In this document: positions 15,459 to 24,915 of the stretch, piece by piece
Layout of the letters: each line of letters opens with the position of its first letter
Position numbering within the stretch: position 1 is the stretch's first letter
NCBI GenBank assembly: GCA_947631105.1
Contig: CANRKD010000005.1
Coordinates: forward strand, 1-41,146
Length of the DNA: 41,146 bases
Direction: 5' to 3'
DNA from: an uncultured Bacilli bacterium
GTDB taxonomy: Bacteria > Bacillota_I > Bacilli_A > RF39 > UBA660
The notes under the pieces: model-generated
What the model saw: only the letters and a program-made list of their open reading frames with translations
Told to the model about the DNA's origin: nothing
Database searches by the model: none
Translations under genes and position numbers: made by a program

Positions 15459-15776
15459 ATGGCAGATATAATTGGTATTAATACGAATGGAATAACAGAA
15501 ATGAAAAAAGCTGTTACAGATTTTATAAAAGGTGTACAAAGCATGAATGTAACTGTAAGTAGTCCAGAATTACATAAAGCAATAAAAGGTACAAAAACAG
15601 AAGTGAATTGGGAACAAGCAAAGTTAGCAATGAATCAAAAAATAGTAGAATTGACAAATCAATTAAACTCTTTTAATACTAAACTGGACAATGTTAAAGC
15701 AAAATATGCTGCTAATGATGGTACCGGACAAGCACTAACTGCAACAGGTAAAATGGTAAAAGAGCTAAAAAGTTAA
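15459..15776 (+). CDS. WXG100-like partner protein with YxxxD motif
   Basis: The 105-residue protein is mostly helical, with no signal peptide. It lacks a strict WXG, but Trp51 (VNWEQAK) sits in the expected hinge between two helices. YAAND at 83-87 fits the YxxxD export motif known from T7SS substrates. Together with the upstream protein, which has WXG but no such tail, this suggests a heterodimer carrying a split signal; that pairing is inferred. AAAGGAG precedes the start, 20 bases after the first gene. A strong terminator follows at 15813-15853. Confidence 0.75.
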   Translation: MADIIGINTNGITEMKKAVTDFIKGVQSMNVTVSSPELHKAIKGTKTEVNWEQAKLAMNQKIVELTNQLNSFNTKLDNVKAKYAANDGTGQALTATGKMVKELKS

Positions 15777-15812
15777 TTATATTTTTTATTCAAATTAGCT
15801 TAATTATAATAT

Positions 15813-15858
15813 AAAAGGATTGTAATCTATAAAATATAGATTACAATCCTTTTAATTT
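15813..15858 (+). terminator. Strong terminator after the WXG100 pair
   Basis: Perfect 18-base arms (15813-15830 and 15836-15853) enclose a 5-base loop. The stem ends in TTTT and is followed by AATTTTT. It is the longest perfect hairpin noticed in the window. Confidence 0.9.
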
Positions 15859-16055
15859 TTATTTATTTCACAAATTTTTTGATTTTACTAGTGGTTTTAT
15901 CCATAAATTTTGATGCACTTAATTTTAATATATCATTATCACATGTGTATATGATATGTATTAACATTTACTTCTTAATATTAATTTTCTCAGATATCTA
16001 CCTATATTTTCGCAAATTTTTATATACAGCTTAACTAACTTTGTTGACAACATAT
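15859..16055. other. Gene-free stretch between convergent T7SS transcripts
   Basis: Between the WXG100 terminator and the esaB/essC terminator there are about 200 bases of AT-rich sequence. I see no ORF with a ribosome binding site. The only structure noticed is a weak ATATCAT/ATGATAT pair. Confidence 0.5.
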
Positions 16056-16089
16056 AAAAAACTCATTTCTTTTTTAAAATGAGTTTTTT
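16056..16089 (-). terminator. Terminator of essC-esaB operon
   Basis: Perfect 13-base arms AAAAAACTCATTT (16056-16068) and AAATGAGTTTTTT (16077-16089) enclose an 8-base loop. The stem ends in six T on either strand, so it may work both ways. Confidence 0.8.
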
Positions 16090-16147
16090 ACCACTATCAT
16101 TAAAATTGATTTTTCTGTATTCACGTTCTTTATCTCATAAAATATTT

Positions 16148-16414
16148 TCATGATAATAAAACTAATTTTGTCCCATTACGAATATCAGTATTTAATAATA
16201 ATGTATCAGGAGAATATTGTTGACCAGTTTTAACATTAAATAATAAATTACTATTAGATTTAATAAGTTCATTATTTGTAAAATCTGATATAGTATTATT
16301 CAAAAGATTAATAATATTACCAATTTTTTTATTAACCGGTAAATATATATCATAAGATTTATCAATCTCAGGCACAATTAATCTTACTAGCACTTTATTA
16401 TTAATAACTTTCAC
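16148..16414 (-). CDS. esaB: EsaB/YukD ubiquitin-like T7SS protein
   Basis: The 88-residue protein has the beta-grasp pattern of YukD/EsaB, with strands KVLVRLIVPE and SYDIYLPVNKKIGNIINLL and the terminal strand TKLVLLS. In Firmicutes T7SS this small cytoplasmic protein is encoded beside EssC and regulates or supports secretion. Its start overlaps the end of essC by 14 bases, so the two are translationally linked. Identification rests on size, fold pattern and position. Confidence 0.82.
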   Translation of the reverse strand: MKVINNKVLVRLIVPEIDKSYDIYLPVNKKIGNIINLLNNTISDFTNNELIKSNSNLLFNVKTGQQYSPDTLLLNTDIRNGTKLVLLS

Positions 16415-19400
16415 TTCCTTCCTCTACTGTCCCTAAACACTTAATTATTTGATAATGTCCGTCAACTACTGCATAAGTTAAACCATTAAAATCTTCATTA
16501 ATATCATTATTAGTAATACTCTTGATTTTTATAGCAAGTTGTGTATCAATTCCTTTTCCAACCCATATTCCCATCGTTGAATCGACTATTGTTTTATACC
16601 AATCTTCTTTCATTATTCTTTTATAAGATGAATAATTATCTGCAAATATAAAATAACTATTGGGATATAAATGAATATTTTTAAAAATATCAAATAAACT
16701 ATTAATTCCTTCATCTAAAACTTTATCATAAATGTATCCAATACCTAATATTATATAAAGCTTTTTTATATTGTTTTTATCGTTAATTTTTATATTATCA
16801 ATATTTTGAGTAAATTCACTATTAATATATTCTAATCCAAAATTATTTGTTATACATTCCATAAAATCAATTATTTCAACTTTTATATTAGGAATAGATG
16901 ATAAAATTGATAATAAATCAACAATAAAAGCTTTTTCTATCAATAAATTACTACCTAAAATTTGAGTAATTCTTTTAGACAAAAAATTATATTTATATAT
17001 AGTTGCGTCATAAATATTTACACCAATTGGAACATTTTCTATAGTATCTATATAAGAAGATAAAGTATCTGATGTAACTATTTTAGGAATGATAGGTATT
17101 GATTTTGCTTTTCTATAAACATCTTTAACTTTTTCAAAATTTTGTTTAATAATGGAATTAATTTGATCTTTTAAATAAATATTACATGATTGAAATTCAT
17201 AAGTTCCATTATTTAAAGTAACAATACCTCGACCAAAATATTTTGAAGGAGTCAAATTGTCAGGAGCATCTAAATAAAACTTATAATCAAACGAATCTGC
17301 TAATTGTAAAGCAATTTTATTATTAAATGACTTGGAAAGACTAATTTTAACCGCATTCGGTGATACAGCTGACATCACAAAAACAATTCCGTATTTCGAA
17401 CTTTCACGAATTAAATGGCCAAAAAAATCTTCATAAATTCCATAAGACTCAACAAAAGATTCGTATCCATTTAACACTACCATTATTAAAGGAATTTTTT
17501 CTGAATTATTTTCTATATAAGATGAATAGCTTCCTCCATAATTAGAAAATAAATCTTTTCTTTTATTCATTTCACGTTCCAACATAAGCAATAAACTGGA
17601 AATCTTATTCTTATCTTCAGAAAATACAATATCACCCACTTGTGGTACTGTATTAAAAACTTTTAATATTTCTGCACCAAAATCCAATATATATATATTT
17701 ATTTCATCAGTATTATGATATATGCAAATTGAATAAATAATAGTCATTAATAAATTTTCTTTTCCAGATCCTGGATTACCATAAATTATTAAATTACCTG
17801 TATTAGTAAAATCAATTGTCAACATATTTTGAAATTGATTAGTAGGAACATCATACTCACCAATTACAGGATTAATTAAATAAGGTTTAGCAATATAATT
17901 GTATTTTTTTATAATATTAAATAAATAAATATCTTTAGGAATACTTGGTAACCATAATTGTCTAAAAATTATATTTTCTCGTTTAGCAATAGAATACAAA
18001 ATTTTTACAATATTTGTCAATTGATCACCATAGTTGACTTGATGTTCTACTTTTAATATATCATTTACTTCTTTAATTAAATTACCATTATTATTAATAA
18101 ATTGAATAGAATCATCAACATTTTTTTCTGTCCTATCTAAGGGTTGATACTTAGCTCCAGTCCAGGCAGATTGCCCAATTTCAAATAGTTCATCGTAGCC
18201 AACTTGCAAATAAAATCGACCAGTTTCTTTAATACTAGCTGCCTCAGGTCGTTTTAATAATTCATAACTATCTTCTGTACTTTGTACTTTTAAACATATT
18301 TTAAATTTTGAATTTGACCAAATTTGATCATCAACTATACCACTCGGTTTTTGAGTAGCTAATATTAAATGCACACCTAAAGATCGACCAATCCTAGCTG
18401 TAGAAATTAATTCTTGCATAAAATCTGGTTGTTGAGATTTTAACTCAGCAAACTCATCACTTATAATAAATAAATGAGATATAGGTTCTTTAACCTTTTT
18501 CATACGATAAAATTTTTGATATTTATAAATATCGACTGTACTTTCTCTTAATAAATCTCTAGCCTCATTAAATATTCTTTGTCTTCTTTTTAATTCACTA
18601 TTTATTGATACTAAAGTTCTATTCATTTCTCCAGTATCCAAATTTGTAATCGTTCCTACCAAATGAGGTAATTTTACCCCAGTATCACGATTTTCAAAAG
18701 CTCCAGCTAAACCTCCACCTTTATAATCAATTAAGACAAATTGAACTTCATCAGGATGATAATTAATAGCCATAGATAAAATAAATGTTATTATGAATTC
18801 ACTTTTCCCACTACCCGTAGAACCAGCGATTAAACCATGCGGACCATGATATTTTTCATGTAAATCTAATTCAAATACTTTACCATCAGAATGTACACCA
18901 ATTGGAGCTTTCAAACTTAAAGTCGGATCATTATTTTCCCAACGATTTAAAATATTCAATTGTTCTACTTTACCTACATTATACATTTCTAAAAAATTTA
19001 AACTATTTGGAAGTTGATTAATTAAAGAATTTGAACTAGCTGGAATATTTGCTATAAATTGTGAATAAGGCACTAAACTTTCTTCTAAATAATCTGGAAA
19101 AAAAGAACAATCTTTACTTGCATTTAAATCTTTACCATAAATGCCAGCTACATTATTTTTAAATTGAATAAATTCATTAAATTTACTAGGAATATTTTTT
19201 AAAGTAGGTTCAATCATAAGCAAAGAAAAGCCAATATTTATATCACTATTAATTATTTTTTCTATAATACCAAATTTTTTAGCTAAAATATAATTATCTG
19301 TAATTATAAGATAATATTCATCAAAATCTTTATAACTAATTGCATGAAATTTACCATCTTTATCTTTATCTTTATCTGGACTTACTTGATTTTTATTAAT

Positions 19401-20993
19401 ACGTTCATTGTAAATATTTTCTAAATAATAAGATATTTGTTTGATTTCATCCTCATTCGTAGCAAAAAAATGCATATTATTATCCATACTGTGACAATGA
19501 GATAAATATTTAACAAACTCCCAATAATCAGAATTCATTTTATTAGTAAAAATAACAATTTTTAAATCCATACCACTATAATAAGAAATCAATTGAAGCA
19601 TCATATTATTTATAATTTCTATTTTTTTATCTGTATCTTCAATTATTATGGGTAAAATTTTATTCTCAACAAGAGATATCGTAATAGGAACATCCTTTAA
19701 AATATAATTTTCATTAACAATTGTTTGAACTTCTTCTTTTAAATTATCTTCTTCTAATCTAAAATCCTCAAGAGTTGCCTCTACTTTTATGCTTGCTCTT
19801 TTATTTCCAATTCCAAGCCTAAAAGTTAAAAAATCATTATCACTTATTTCTCTACTCCATACTCTATTAGTTTTATTTTTTAAATTGTCTATTAGTTCTT
19901 TATAACTTAAATTATTTTCAAATAAAATATTTTTTTCCTGTTCCATAGCTTCTTGAATAATAATTTTCTTTTTATTTAAATAATCTTTATATTTATTTTG
20001 TCTAATCTTTTCCTTTTTCTTTATTTTTCGTTTCTGATATTTATCTAATAAAATAGGAAACAAAACACTACCTAAAATCATTGTAAAACAAATTAAGATT
20101 TCTGTAATAGCATTAACTAAATTCCCTTTGCCACTTGCTACACTAAACACAGCTATTATGCCTGTAATAGACGAAGATATTCCCATCATAACAGTAGAGC
20201 CTAAAGTTAAAATAGCTGGTGGGCCATCATCTTTTATCGCTGCTGGAGGAGCATCAATATGAACTTTCAACTCTGAAAAAGAAGATTTTAATCTGGGAGT
20301 ATGAAAAAATAATTGATCATCACTATACAATGTTACAAACCTTTCAGTACCAACTACTGGAGAAAAAATATTTCCTTGACCTAAAGTATTTAATGGTTTA
20401 TATTCTGTCAAATTAATTTTTAAATTACTATTTAATTCATTAATTAAAATAAAAGATTCCATCCAAATAATTTTCAATCCATTGGTAAAAATAATATCTC
20501 CTCTCTGTAAAATTTTAGAAAAACATCTTTTTCCATTAACATAAGTAAATAAACTCTCATGTTGCTCAGATTTTAAAATCCAATTATCTGCATTTTTTTC
20601 TATAACAAAATGCGACATTCCGATTTCTGTAATATTATATTCTATTTCACATCCACTTTTACCTAACACAATTTTAGATTTATCTAAAACAGAATATTTT
20701 GTGTATTTTAGTGGAATATCATAACAATACATTTTTATTGTTTCCCCAATATCCCCAAATTTTATATCATAAAAATTCAAATGTGAAATAATATCACTAG
20801 TTACAGCTGTAATTCCTTTTCGAACAATAAAATTGGGAGCTTCATTAATTATCCATTGATTGTTTTTGGCTGCTAAAATAATATTTTCAGAAATTCCCTT
20901 GGACGAAATATAAGTAATTAAAAAAGAATCTTCTATTTTAGAAGGTAATATAAAATCTTCCACTTTTTGATTATCTGCTATAAATATCTTCAT
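16401..20993 (-). CDS. essC: Type VII secretion ATPase EssC
   Basis: EssC is the membrane FtsK/SpoIIIE-type motor of the Firmicutes T7SS. The 1530-residue protein begins with FHA-like domains (about 1-190; for example KSKIVLGKSGCEIEYNI). Two membrane helices follow (about 265-325), then a coupling region. The first ATPase domain has a canonical Walker A GSTGSGKS near residue 724 and Walker B IISDE. The second has GNPGSGKE near 1070, where the usual Ser/Thr after Lys is Glu. The third, near 1330-1480, has no clear Walker A. Only the first site looks fully competent. It has its own promoter. EssA, EssB, EsaA and EsaD-like effectors are not in the window. Confidence 0.93.
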   Translation of the reverse strand: MKIFIADNQKVEDFILPSKIEDSFLITYISSKGISENIILAAKNNQWIINEAPNFIVRKGITAVTSDIISHLNFYDIKFGDIGETIKMYCYDIPLKYTKYSVLDKSKIVLGKSGCEIEYNITEIGMSHFVIEKNADNWILKSEQHESLFTYVNGKRCFSKILQRGDIIFTNGLKIIWMESFILINELNSNLKINLTEYKPLNTLGQGNIFSPVVGTERFVTLYSDDQLFFHTPRLKSSFSELKVHIDAPPAAIKDDGPPAILTLGSTVMMGISSSITGIIAVFSVASGKGNLVNAITEILICFTMILGSVLFPILLDKYQKRKIKKKEKIRQNKYKDYLNKKKIIIQEAMEQEKNILFENNLSYKELIDNLKNKTNRVWSREISDNDFLTFRLGIGNKRASIKVEATLEDFRLEEDNLKEEVQTIVNENYILKDVPITISLVENKILPIIIEDTDKKIEIINNMMLQLISYYSGMDLKIVIFTNKMNSDYWEFVKYLSHCHSMDNNMHFFATNEDEIKQISYYLENIYNERINKNQVSPDKDKDKDGKFHAISYKDFDEYYLIITDNYILAKKFGIIEKIINSDINIGFSLLMIEPTLKNIPSKFNEFIQFKNNVAGIYGKDLNASKDCSFFPDYLEESLVPYSQFIANIPASSNSLINQLPNSLNFLEMYNVGKVEQLNILNRWENNDPTLSLKAPIGVHSDGKVFELDLHEKYHGPHGLIAGSTGSGKSEFIITFILSMAINYHPDEVQFVLIDYKGGGLAGAFENRDTGVKLPHLVGTITNLDTGEMNRTLVSINSELKRRQRIFNEARDLLRESTVDIYKYQKFYRMKKVKEPISHLFIISDEFAELKSQQPDFMQELISTARIGRSLGVHLILATQKPSGIVDDQIWSNSKFKICLKVQSTEDSYELLKRPEAASIKETGRFYLQVGYDELFEIGQSAWTGAKYQPLDRTEKNVDDSIQFINNNGNLIKEVNDILKVEHQVNYGDQLTNIVKILYSIAKRENIIFRQLWLPSIPKDIYLFNIIKKYNYIAKPYLINPVIGEYDVPTNQFQNMLTIDFTNTGNLIIYGNPGSGKENLLMTIIYSICIYHNTDEINIYILDFGAEILKVFNTVPQVGDIVFSEDKNKISSLLLMLEREMNKRKDLFSNYGGSYSSYIENNSEKIPLIMVVLNGYESFVESYGIYEDFFGHLIRESSKYGIVFVMSAVSPNAVKISLSKSFNNKIALQLADSFDYKFYLDAPDNLTPSKYFGRGIVTLNNGTYEFQSCNIYLKDQINSIIKQNFEKVKDVYRKAKSIPIIPKIVTSDTLSSYIDTIENVPIGVNIYDATIYKYNFLSKRITQILGSNLLIEKAFIVDLLSILSSIPNIKVEIIDFMECITNNFGLEYINSEFTQNIDNIKINDKNNIKKLYIILGIGYIYDKVLDEGINSLFDIFKNIHLYPNSYFIFADNYSSYKRIMKEDWYKTIVDSTMGIWVGKGIDTQLAIKIKSITNNDINEDFNGLTYAVVDGHYQIIKCLGTVEEGSESY

Positions 20994-21016
20994 AGTTACC
21001 CCTACCTATTTTAAAT

Positions 21017-21045
21017 ATTATAGCATATAATATTTATTATGAAAA
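21017..21045 (-). promoter_or_regulatory. Promoter of essC-esaB operon
   Basis: On the minus strand TTTTCA (21045-21040), a 17-base spacer and a perfect TATAAT (21022-21017) are followed by AGGTAGGGG just before the essC ATG. Confidence 0.7.
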
Positions 21046-21064
21046 GTTAGTTTAATAGAAAAAT

Positions 21065-21091
21065 AAAAAAATCTAGAAATCTAGATTTTTT
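21065..21091 (-). terminator. Terminator of yfcC-like gene
   Basis: AAAAAATCTAG and CTAGATTTTTT form an 11-bp stem around AAAT. The stem ends in six T on the minus strand. Confidence 0.8.
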
Positions 21092-21103
21092 ATTTTTAAT
21101 AAT

Positions 21104-22537
21104 TTATAAATATGTTAATAAAGCAAAAATCGCAATTAAAAGTATTAACATAATTATAAAGAATTTCCAAATATATTGAATCCATTTTTTATAAGGAATT
21201 TCTAAATAAGATAATCCAAATAATACCATTAAACTAGTTGGAGCAATTATTTGTATTAAACCATTGGTAACAACATAAATAACAAATGCTATATTAAATG
21301 AATTACCAAATCCATTAACCATATAATCCCCTAAAACATAACCCGTATAACCAAAGTCAATATGGAATAATGATGATATAGCTGCAGATATACAAGTTAT
21401 AAATGGATTAAATTTATCTGTTAAACCAAATAACCAATTAGAAATTGTTACAGTAAATGGTGCCCAATAAATAAGTACAAATATTACATAAAGTAATAAA
21501 AGTAATATCATTGGTTTAATAATCTTTTTTAAACCCTCTAAAGCATTATCAATTAAATCATCAAACTTAATACCATATATAATAACTGAAAGTAATAAAA
21601 TGATAGAAAGTACTATTGTAATAGTATATAAATCCCATGCCCCAAATGCTGTAGCATTGTTTCCTAAAATATACTTAATAATTGGAAAATCTCCAACAGA
21701 TAACTCTGTTAACCATATATGGAAATCATCAAAAATTGTAATACCAAAATTTCCACTCCAGTCAATATATCCTAAAATTACAAATATTAATGTAACTATA
21801 AAGAATAAAACCATTGGCCAAGTTTTAACCTTTTTAGAACTTACTTCTTCTACTTCATACAAATCATCAATTTGTTCATGATTTTTAGAAACTAAAACTT
21901 TTTTTACATGTTTCATAGTAAAGAAATTAAACAAAATAAATGCTAATGCTAAAATACCAAAACGGATACCAATTTCTAAAGTTACAGTTACTTCTTTATA
22001 ATAATTTAAATAATTAATAAAATATACTAGACCATCTGTTCCATATGTTGCCCCTAACACACCAATTAACATTGAACCAAAAGTAATTAAAAAAGCTGTA
22101 ATCTTATCTAATTTTAACTTCGTTGCAATATTAATAATAAATGGTACAAAAATTAGAACTACAAAACTTTGAGTAATAAATGTAGTCAACAATGTAACAA
22201 ATAATGAGGAAATTAAAACAAATGCTTTTTCCTTTCCTTGAAATTTCTTAGCAACTTTTTGTACTAGTGCTTGATAGCCTTTTATATTTGAAATAATTCC
22301 ATAGAAAATTCCTACAAATGCTATAAATAAAAGTTGTTGCAAGAAGAAATTAGCACTATATACCCCGGATAATAAAATATCTGCTAAGCCTTGTCTACCT
22401 AGACCATAATCAGAAAAAGTACTACCACTAAAATATCCATATGGAATAATCCAAGTTAATACTAAAGTAACTAAGATAGCAATTAACACAATTTTTAATA
22501 AATCATGTTTTTCAAACATACTTTTAATTTTTTTCAA
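21104..22537 (-). CDS. YfcC/DcuC-type membrane carrier
   Basis: The 477-residue protein is almost entirely hydrophobic, with about 11-13 membrane helices. It resembles the YfcC family (C4-dicarboxylate/basic amino acid carrier superfamily). The N-terminal WIIPYGYF and the C-terminal SLMVLFGLSYLEIPYKKWIQYIWKF are characteristic. The substrate cannot be stated. The start is TTG at 22537, supported by AGGAGG 10 bases upstream; the next ATG (22519) has no such site. It lies upstream of essC on the same strand, but a terminator and a separate essC promoter lie between them, so a shared role with secretion is not implied. Confidence 0.8.
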   Translation of the reverse strand: MKKIKSMFEKHDLLKIVLIAILVTLVLTWIIPYGYFSGSTFSDYGLGRQGLADILLSGVYSANFFLQQLLFIAFVGIFYGIISNIKGYQALVQKVAKKFQGKEKAFVLISSLFVTLLTTFITQSFVVLIFVPFIINIATKLKLDKITAFLITFGSMLIGVLGATYGTDGLVYFINYLNYYKEVTVTLEIGIRFGILALAFILFNFFTMKHVKKVLVSKNHEQIDDLYEVEEVSSKKVKTWPMVLFFIVTLIFVILGYIDWSGNFGITIFDDFHIWLTELSVGDFPIIKYILGNNATAFGAWDLYTITIVLSIILLLSVIIYGIKFDDLIDNALEGLKKIIKPMILLLLLYVIFVLIYWAPFTVTISNWLFGLTDKFNPFITCISAAISSLFHIDFGYTGYVLGDYMVNGFGNSFNIAFVIYVVTNGLIQIIAPTSLMVLFGLSYLEIPYKKWIQYIWKFFIIMLILLIAIFALLTYL

Positions 22538-22578
22538 TTATACCGACCTCCTATACAAATTATAGCACAAAATAATAC

Positions 22579-22604
22579 AAAAAAAAGACAATTCTGCCTT
22601 TTTT
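22579..22604 (-). terminator. Terminator of lysS
   Basis: On the minus strand AAAAAGGCA pairs with TGTCTTTTT (one G-U) around the loop GAAT, continuing into further T. The hairpin lies about 20 bases past the lysS stop codon. Confidence 0.75.
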
Positions 22605-22622
22605 AGTTAAAAATTTTAATTT

Positions 22623-24086
22623 TTAGTCTTTGGGTTTCATAAGCGGAAATAAAATTCCATCTTTAATATTATCAGCATTTGTTAAAAGTTGCATCAATCG
22701 ATCAATCCCTATGCCCCAACCAGAGATAGGTGGCATTCCATATTCCATAGCTTCTATGTAATCATAATCCATCGGCATTGCTTCTTCATCTCCATCTGCT
22801 TTTAAAGCTGCTTGTTCTAAAAGTCTTCTTTCTTGTTCTTGTGGATCAACTAATTCTGAATAAGCGTTGATAATTTCTGCACCATTAATAACAAGTTGAA
22901 AACGATCAGTTAAATTAGGATTTTCATCATTAGCACGAGCTAAAGGAGATAAACTAATCGGATGTTTTGTTAAATATAACGGCCCAACTACATGAGGACG
23001 AGCAACTTTTTTATAAAGTTGATCAACTAAATTCCCATACCCTAAATTTTCTAATGGAACATCACTGTCAATTTCAATTTTCTCTTCCTTAATTTTATTT
23101 AATAAACTTTCTTTTGTATTAAAAATATCTATATCAATATTAGAATATTTTAATATTAAATCTCGAAAAGAAGACTCCTCCCATTCTCCACTTAAATCTA
23201 CCATTTTATCGCCAATTTGAATTTCAAGCGTTCCAAATAAATTTTGAATAATCGTTTGTAACATTTCACGCAATAACTTCATGTTATCTTTATAATTTAA
23301 ATAAGCCCCATATCCTTCAATCATCGTAAAATCTTGCAAGTGAGTAGCATCCATACCTTCATTACGAAAACATCTAGCAATTTCAAAAACTTTCGTAAAA
23401 CCTCCAACTATTGCCCTTTTCAAATAAGTTTCAGGAGCAATACGCAAATATAAATCAATATCTAATGCATTATGATGGGTAATAAAAGGTTTAGCTGTTG
23501 CTCCACTAGCTTTATTATTTAAAATTGGAGTTTCAATCTCTATATATCCTAAATTTTGTAAATAACTTCTTATCTCCCAAATAAGACGACTACGTAATAA
23601 AAATTTATATTTAGATTCATCATTAGTTATTAGATCAACATAACGGTTACGATAAATCATTTCAATATCTTCTAACCCATGAAATTTTTCTGGAAGTGGT
23701 TTTAAAGCTTTGCCTAAAAATTCAAATGAAGATGCTCTTACCGTTTTTTCTCCAGTATGAGTAGTAAAAATTTCACCTTCAACACCAATAAAATCACCTA
23801 AATCAAAATTTTCTTTAAATTCTTGATATTTTTCTTCTCCAACCATATCTATTTTAATAGATATTTGAATTTTTCCACCAATATCTCCAATCGTTAAAAA
23901 GGCCATCTTTCCCATTTTGCGCATTAAAACGATACGACCAGCAACTCGAACACCAGTAGTACCATCTTCTAAATTAGCAGCATCTTTAATTTCATAATTA
24001 ATTGCAAATCGTTCTGGATAGGGATTTTTAATATTTTTTAATTTTTCTCTTCGTACAATTTCCTGTTCTGTAAATGTTCGTTCCAT
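22623..24086 (-). CDS. lysS: Lysyl-tRNA synthetase, class II
   Basis: The enzyme charges tRNA(Lys). The 487-residue protein has an N-terminal OB-fold anticodon-binding domain (about 50-145) and the class II catalytic core. Motif 2 includes FRNEGMDATHLQDFTMIEGY, and the C-terminal motif 3 includes GWGIGIDRLMQLL. The reading frame is open upstream to 24122, but the start at 24086 has AAGGAAG at proper spacing and gives the standard length. It is flanked by terminators on both sides, so it is probably a single-gene unit; no T-box leader is seen. Confidence 0.97.
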   Translation of the reverse strand: MERTFTEQEIVRREKLKNIKNPYPERFAINYEIKDAANLEDGTTGVRVAGRIVLMRKMGKMAFLTIGDIGGKIQISIKIDMVGEEKYQEFKENFDLGDFIGVEGEIFTTHTGEKTVRASSFEFLGKALKPLPEKFHGLEDIEMIYRNRYVDLITNDESKYKFLLRSRLIWEIRSYLQNLGYIEIETPILNNKASGATAKPFITHHNALDIDLYLRIAPETYLKRAIVGGFTKVFEIARCFRNEGMDATHLQDFTMIEGYGAYLNYKDNMKLLREMLQTIIQNLFGTLEIQIGDKMVDLSGEWEESSFRDLILKYSNIDIDIFNTKESLLNKIKEEKIEIDSDVPLENLGYGNLVDQLYKKVARPHVVGPLYLTKHPISLSPLARANDENPNLTDRFQLVINGAEIINAYSELVDPQEQERRLLEQAALKADGDEEAMPMDYDYIEAMEYGMPPISGWGIGIDRLMQLLTNADNIKDGILFPLMKPKD

Positions 24087-24130
24087 AAGTCCACTTCCTT
24101 TTTTACTATGATTAGTATACAAAAGGCCTA

Positions 24131-24166
24131 AAAAAAATGCAATTATTAATTTACAACTATTGCATT
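24131..24166 (-). terminator. Terminator after the broken gene upstream of lysS
   Basis: AATGCAAT (24136-24143) and ATTGCATT (24159-24166) form an 8-bp stem. On the minus strand T follows in a run. It ends transcription from the pseudogene at 24231-24828. Confidence 0.65.
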
Positions 24167-24230
24167 AAAAATTTAATTGAATAGATAAACAATTTATCAA
24201 CTTCAATCAGTTGATTGCATTTTCATACTG

Positions 24231-24828
24231 TTATTTTTTTAAATTACGTATAATACTTTGTTCAAAATCAGCAGCAATTTTATTTCCATTTAAAAATAGT
24301 GCTTGATCATTTTCAAATAAATGTTGACTTGTATTAAAAAATTCGTTCATAGAAGATACTAATTGATCACGACGTACTTCTTGTCTTCCTATTTGTAGTT
24401 TATCTTTATCTGTTATTTTTCTAAAAAATGAAACGACTATAGGACATTTAGAAAAAACATTATATAAACTGACAGCATCCATATTACAATATTGATTGAG
24501 AAATGTATGCTCAGTAACAAACGAACTATATAAATTAATATTTAAGCTACTTTCAAATGGAAATAAAAGGATATCATTTTGAGTATAATATTCAGTAAAA
24601 ACACCATTACCTTTATATCTTAAAAACGTTATATTATCTTTAAGTTTATTCTTCGCAATATCTCAAATGTCTGAAAACGAAGCAAACCTTCTTTTTTCAA
24701 TACTAGTGTTATAGTCCATAAATATTGCCAATCTGTTACAACAACCTCTCCTATTTTTGGCTCTTCCATAATTTTTGATTCTTCCATAGTCTTTGGTTCT
24801 TTTATATTTTTTTTATTTTTTTAAACAT
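24231..24828 (-). pseudogene. Frameshifted gene of unknown function, about 200 codons
   Basis: A good ribosome binding site (AAGGAG) and ATG at 24828 open a frame that stops after eight codons. Sense continues in the other frames. The A8 run (24807-24814) needs one more A to join MFKKIKK to NIKEPKTMEESK, followed by EEPKIGEVVVTDWQYLWTITL. A second break near 24662-24665 needs one base to join RFQTFE to DIAKNKLKDNITFLRYKG. The last 83 residues, from an internal ATG at 24482, form an intact frame ending IIRNLKK. The repaired product would be soluble, with no signal peptide, and is not recognised. Both breaks are single-base, so assembly or read error is possible. Confidence 0.7.
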
Positions 24829-24881
24829 TCTACTTTCTCCTTTGTATTATCTATTATAATTAAAATATTTCGTAGGACCCT

Positions 24882-24904
24882 AAAAAAAGAAAAATAACTT
24901 TTCT
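24882..24904 (-). terminator. Weak terminator after typA
   Basis: AGAAAA and TTTTCT form a 6-bp AT-rich stem, with six T following on the minus strand, just past the typA stop codon. The short stem makes this tentative. Confidence 0.45.
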
Positions 24905-24915
24905 CTTTCACATCA

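Noticed and set aside
15359-15544. Minus-strand 61-codon ORF over the WXG100 genes
   Set aside because: It is antisense to two well-supported genes with promoter and ribosome binding sites.
22623-24230. T-box leader for lysS
   Set aside because: The short region upstream of the start has neither the T-box sequence nor a specifier-type stem.
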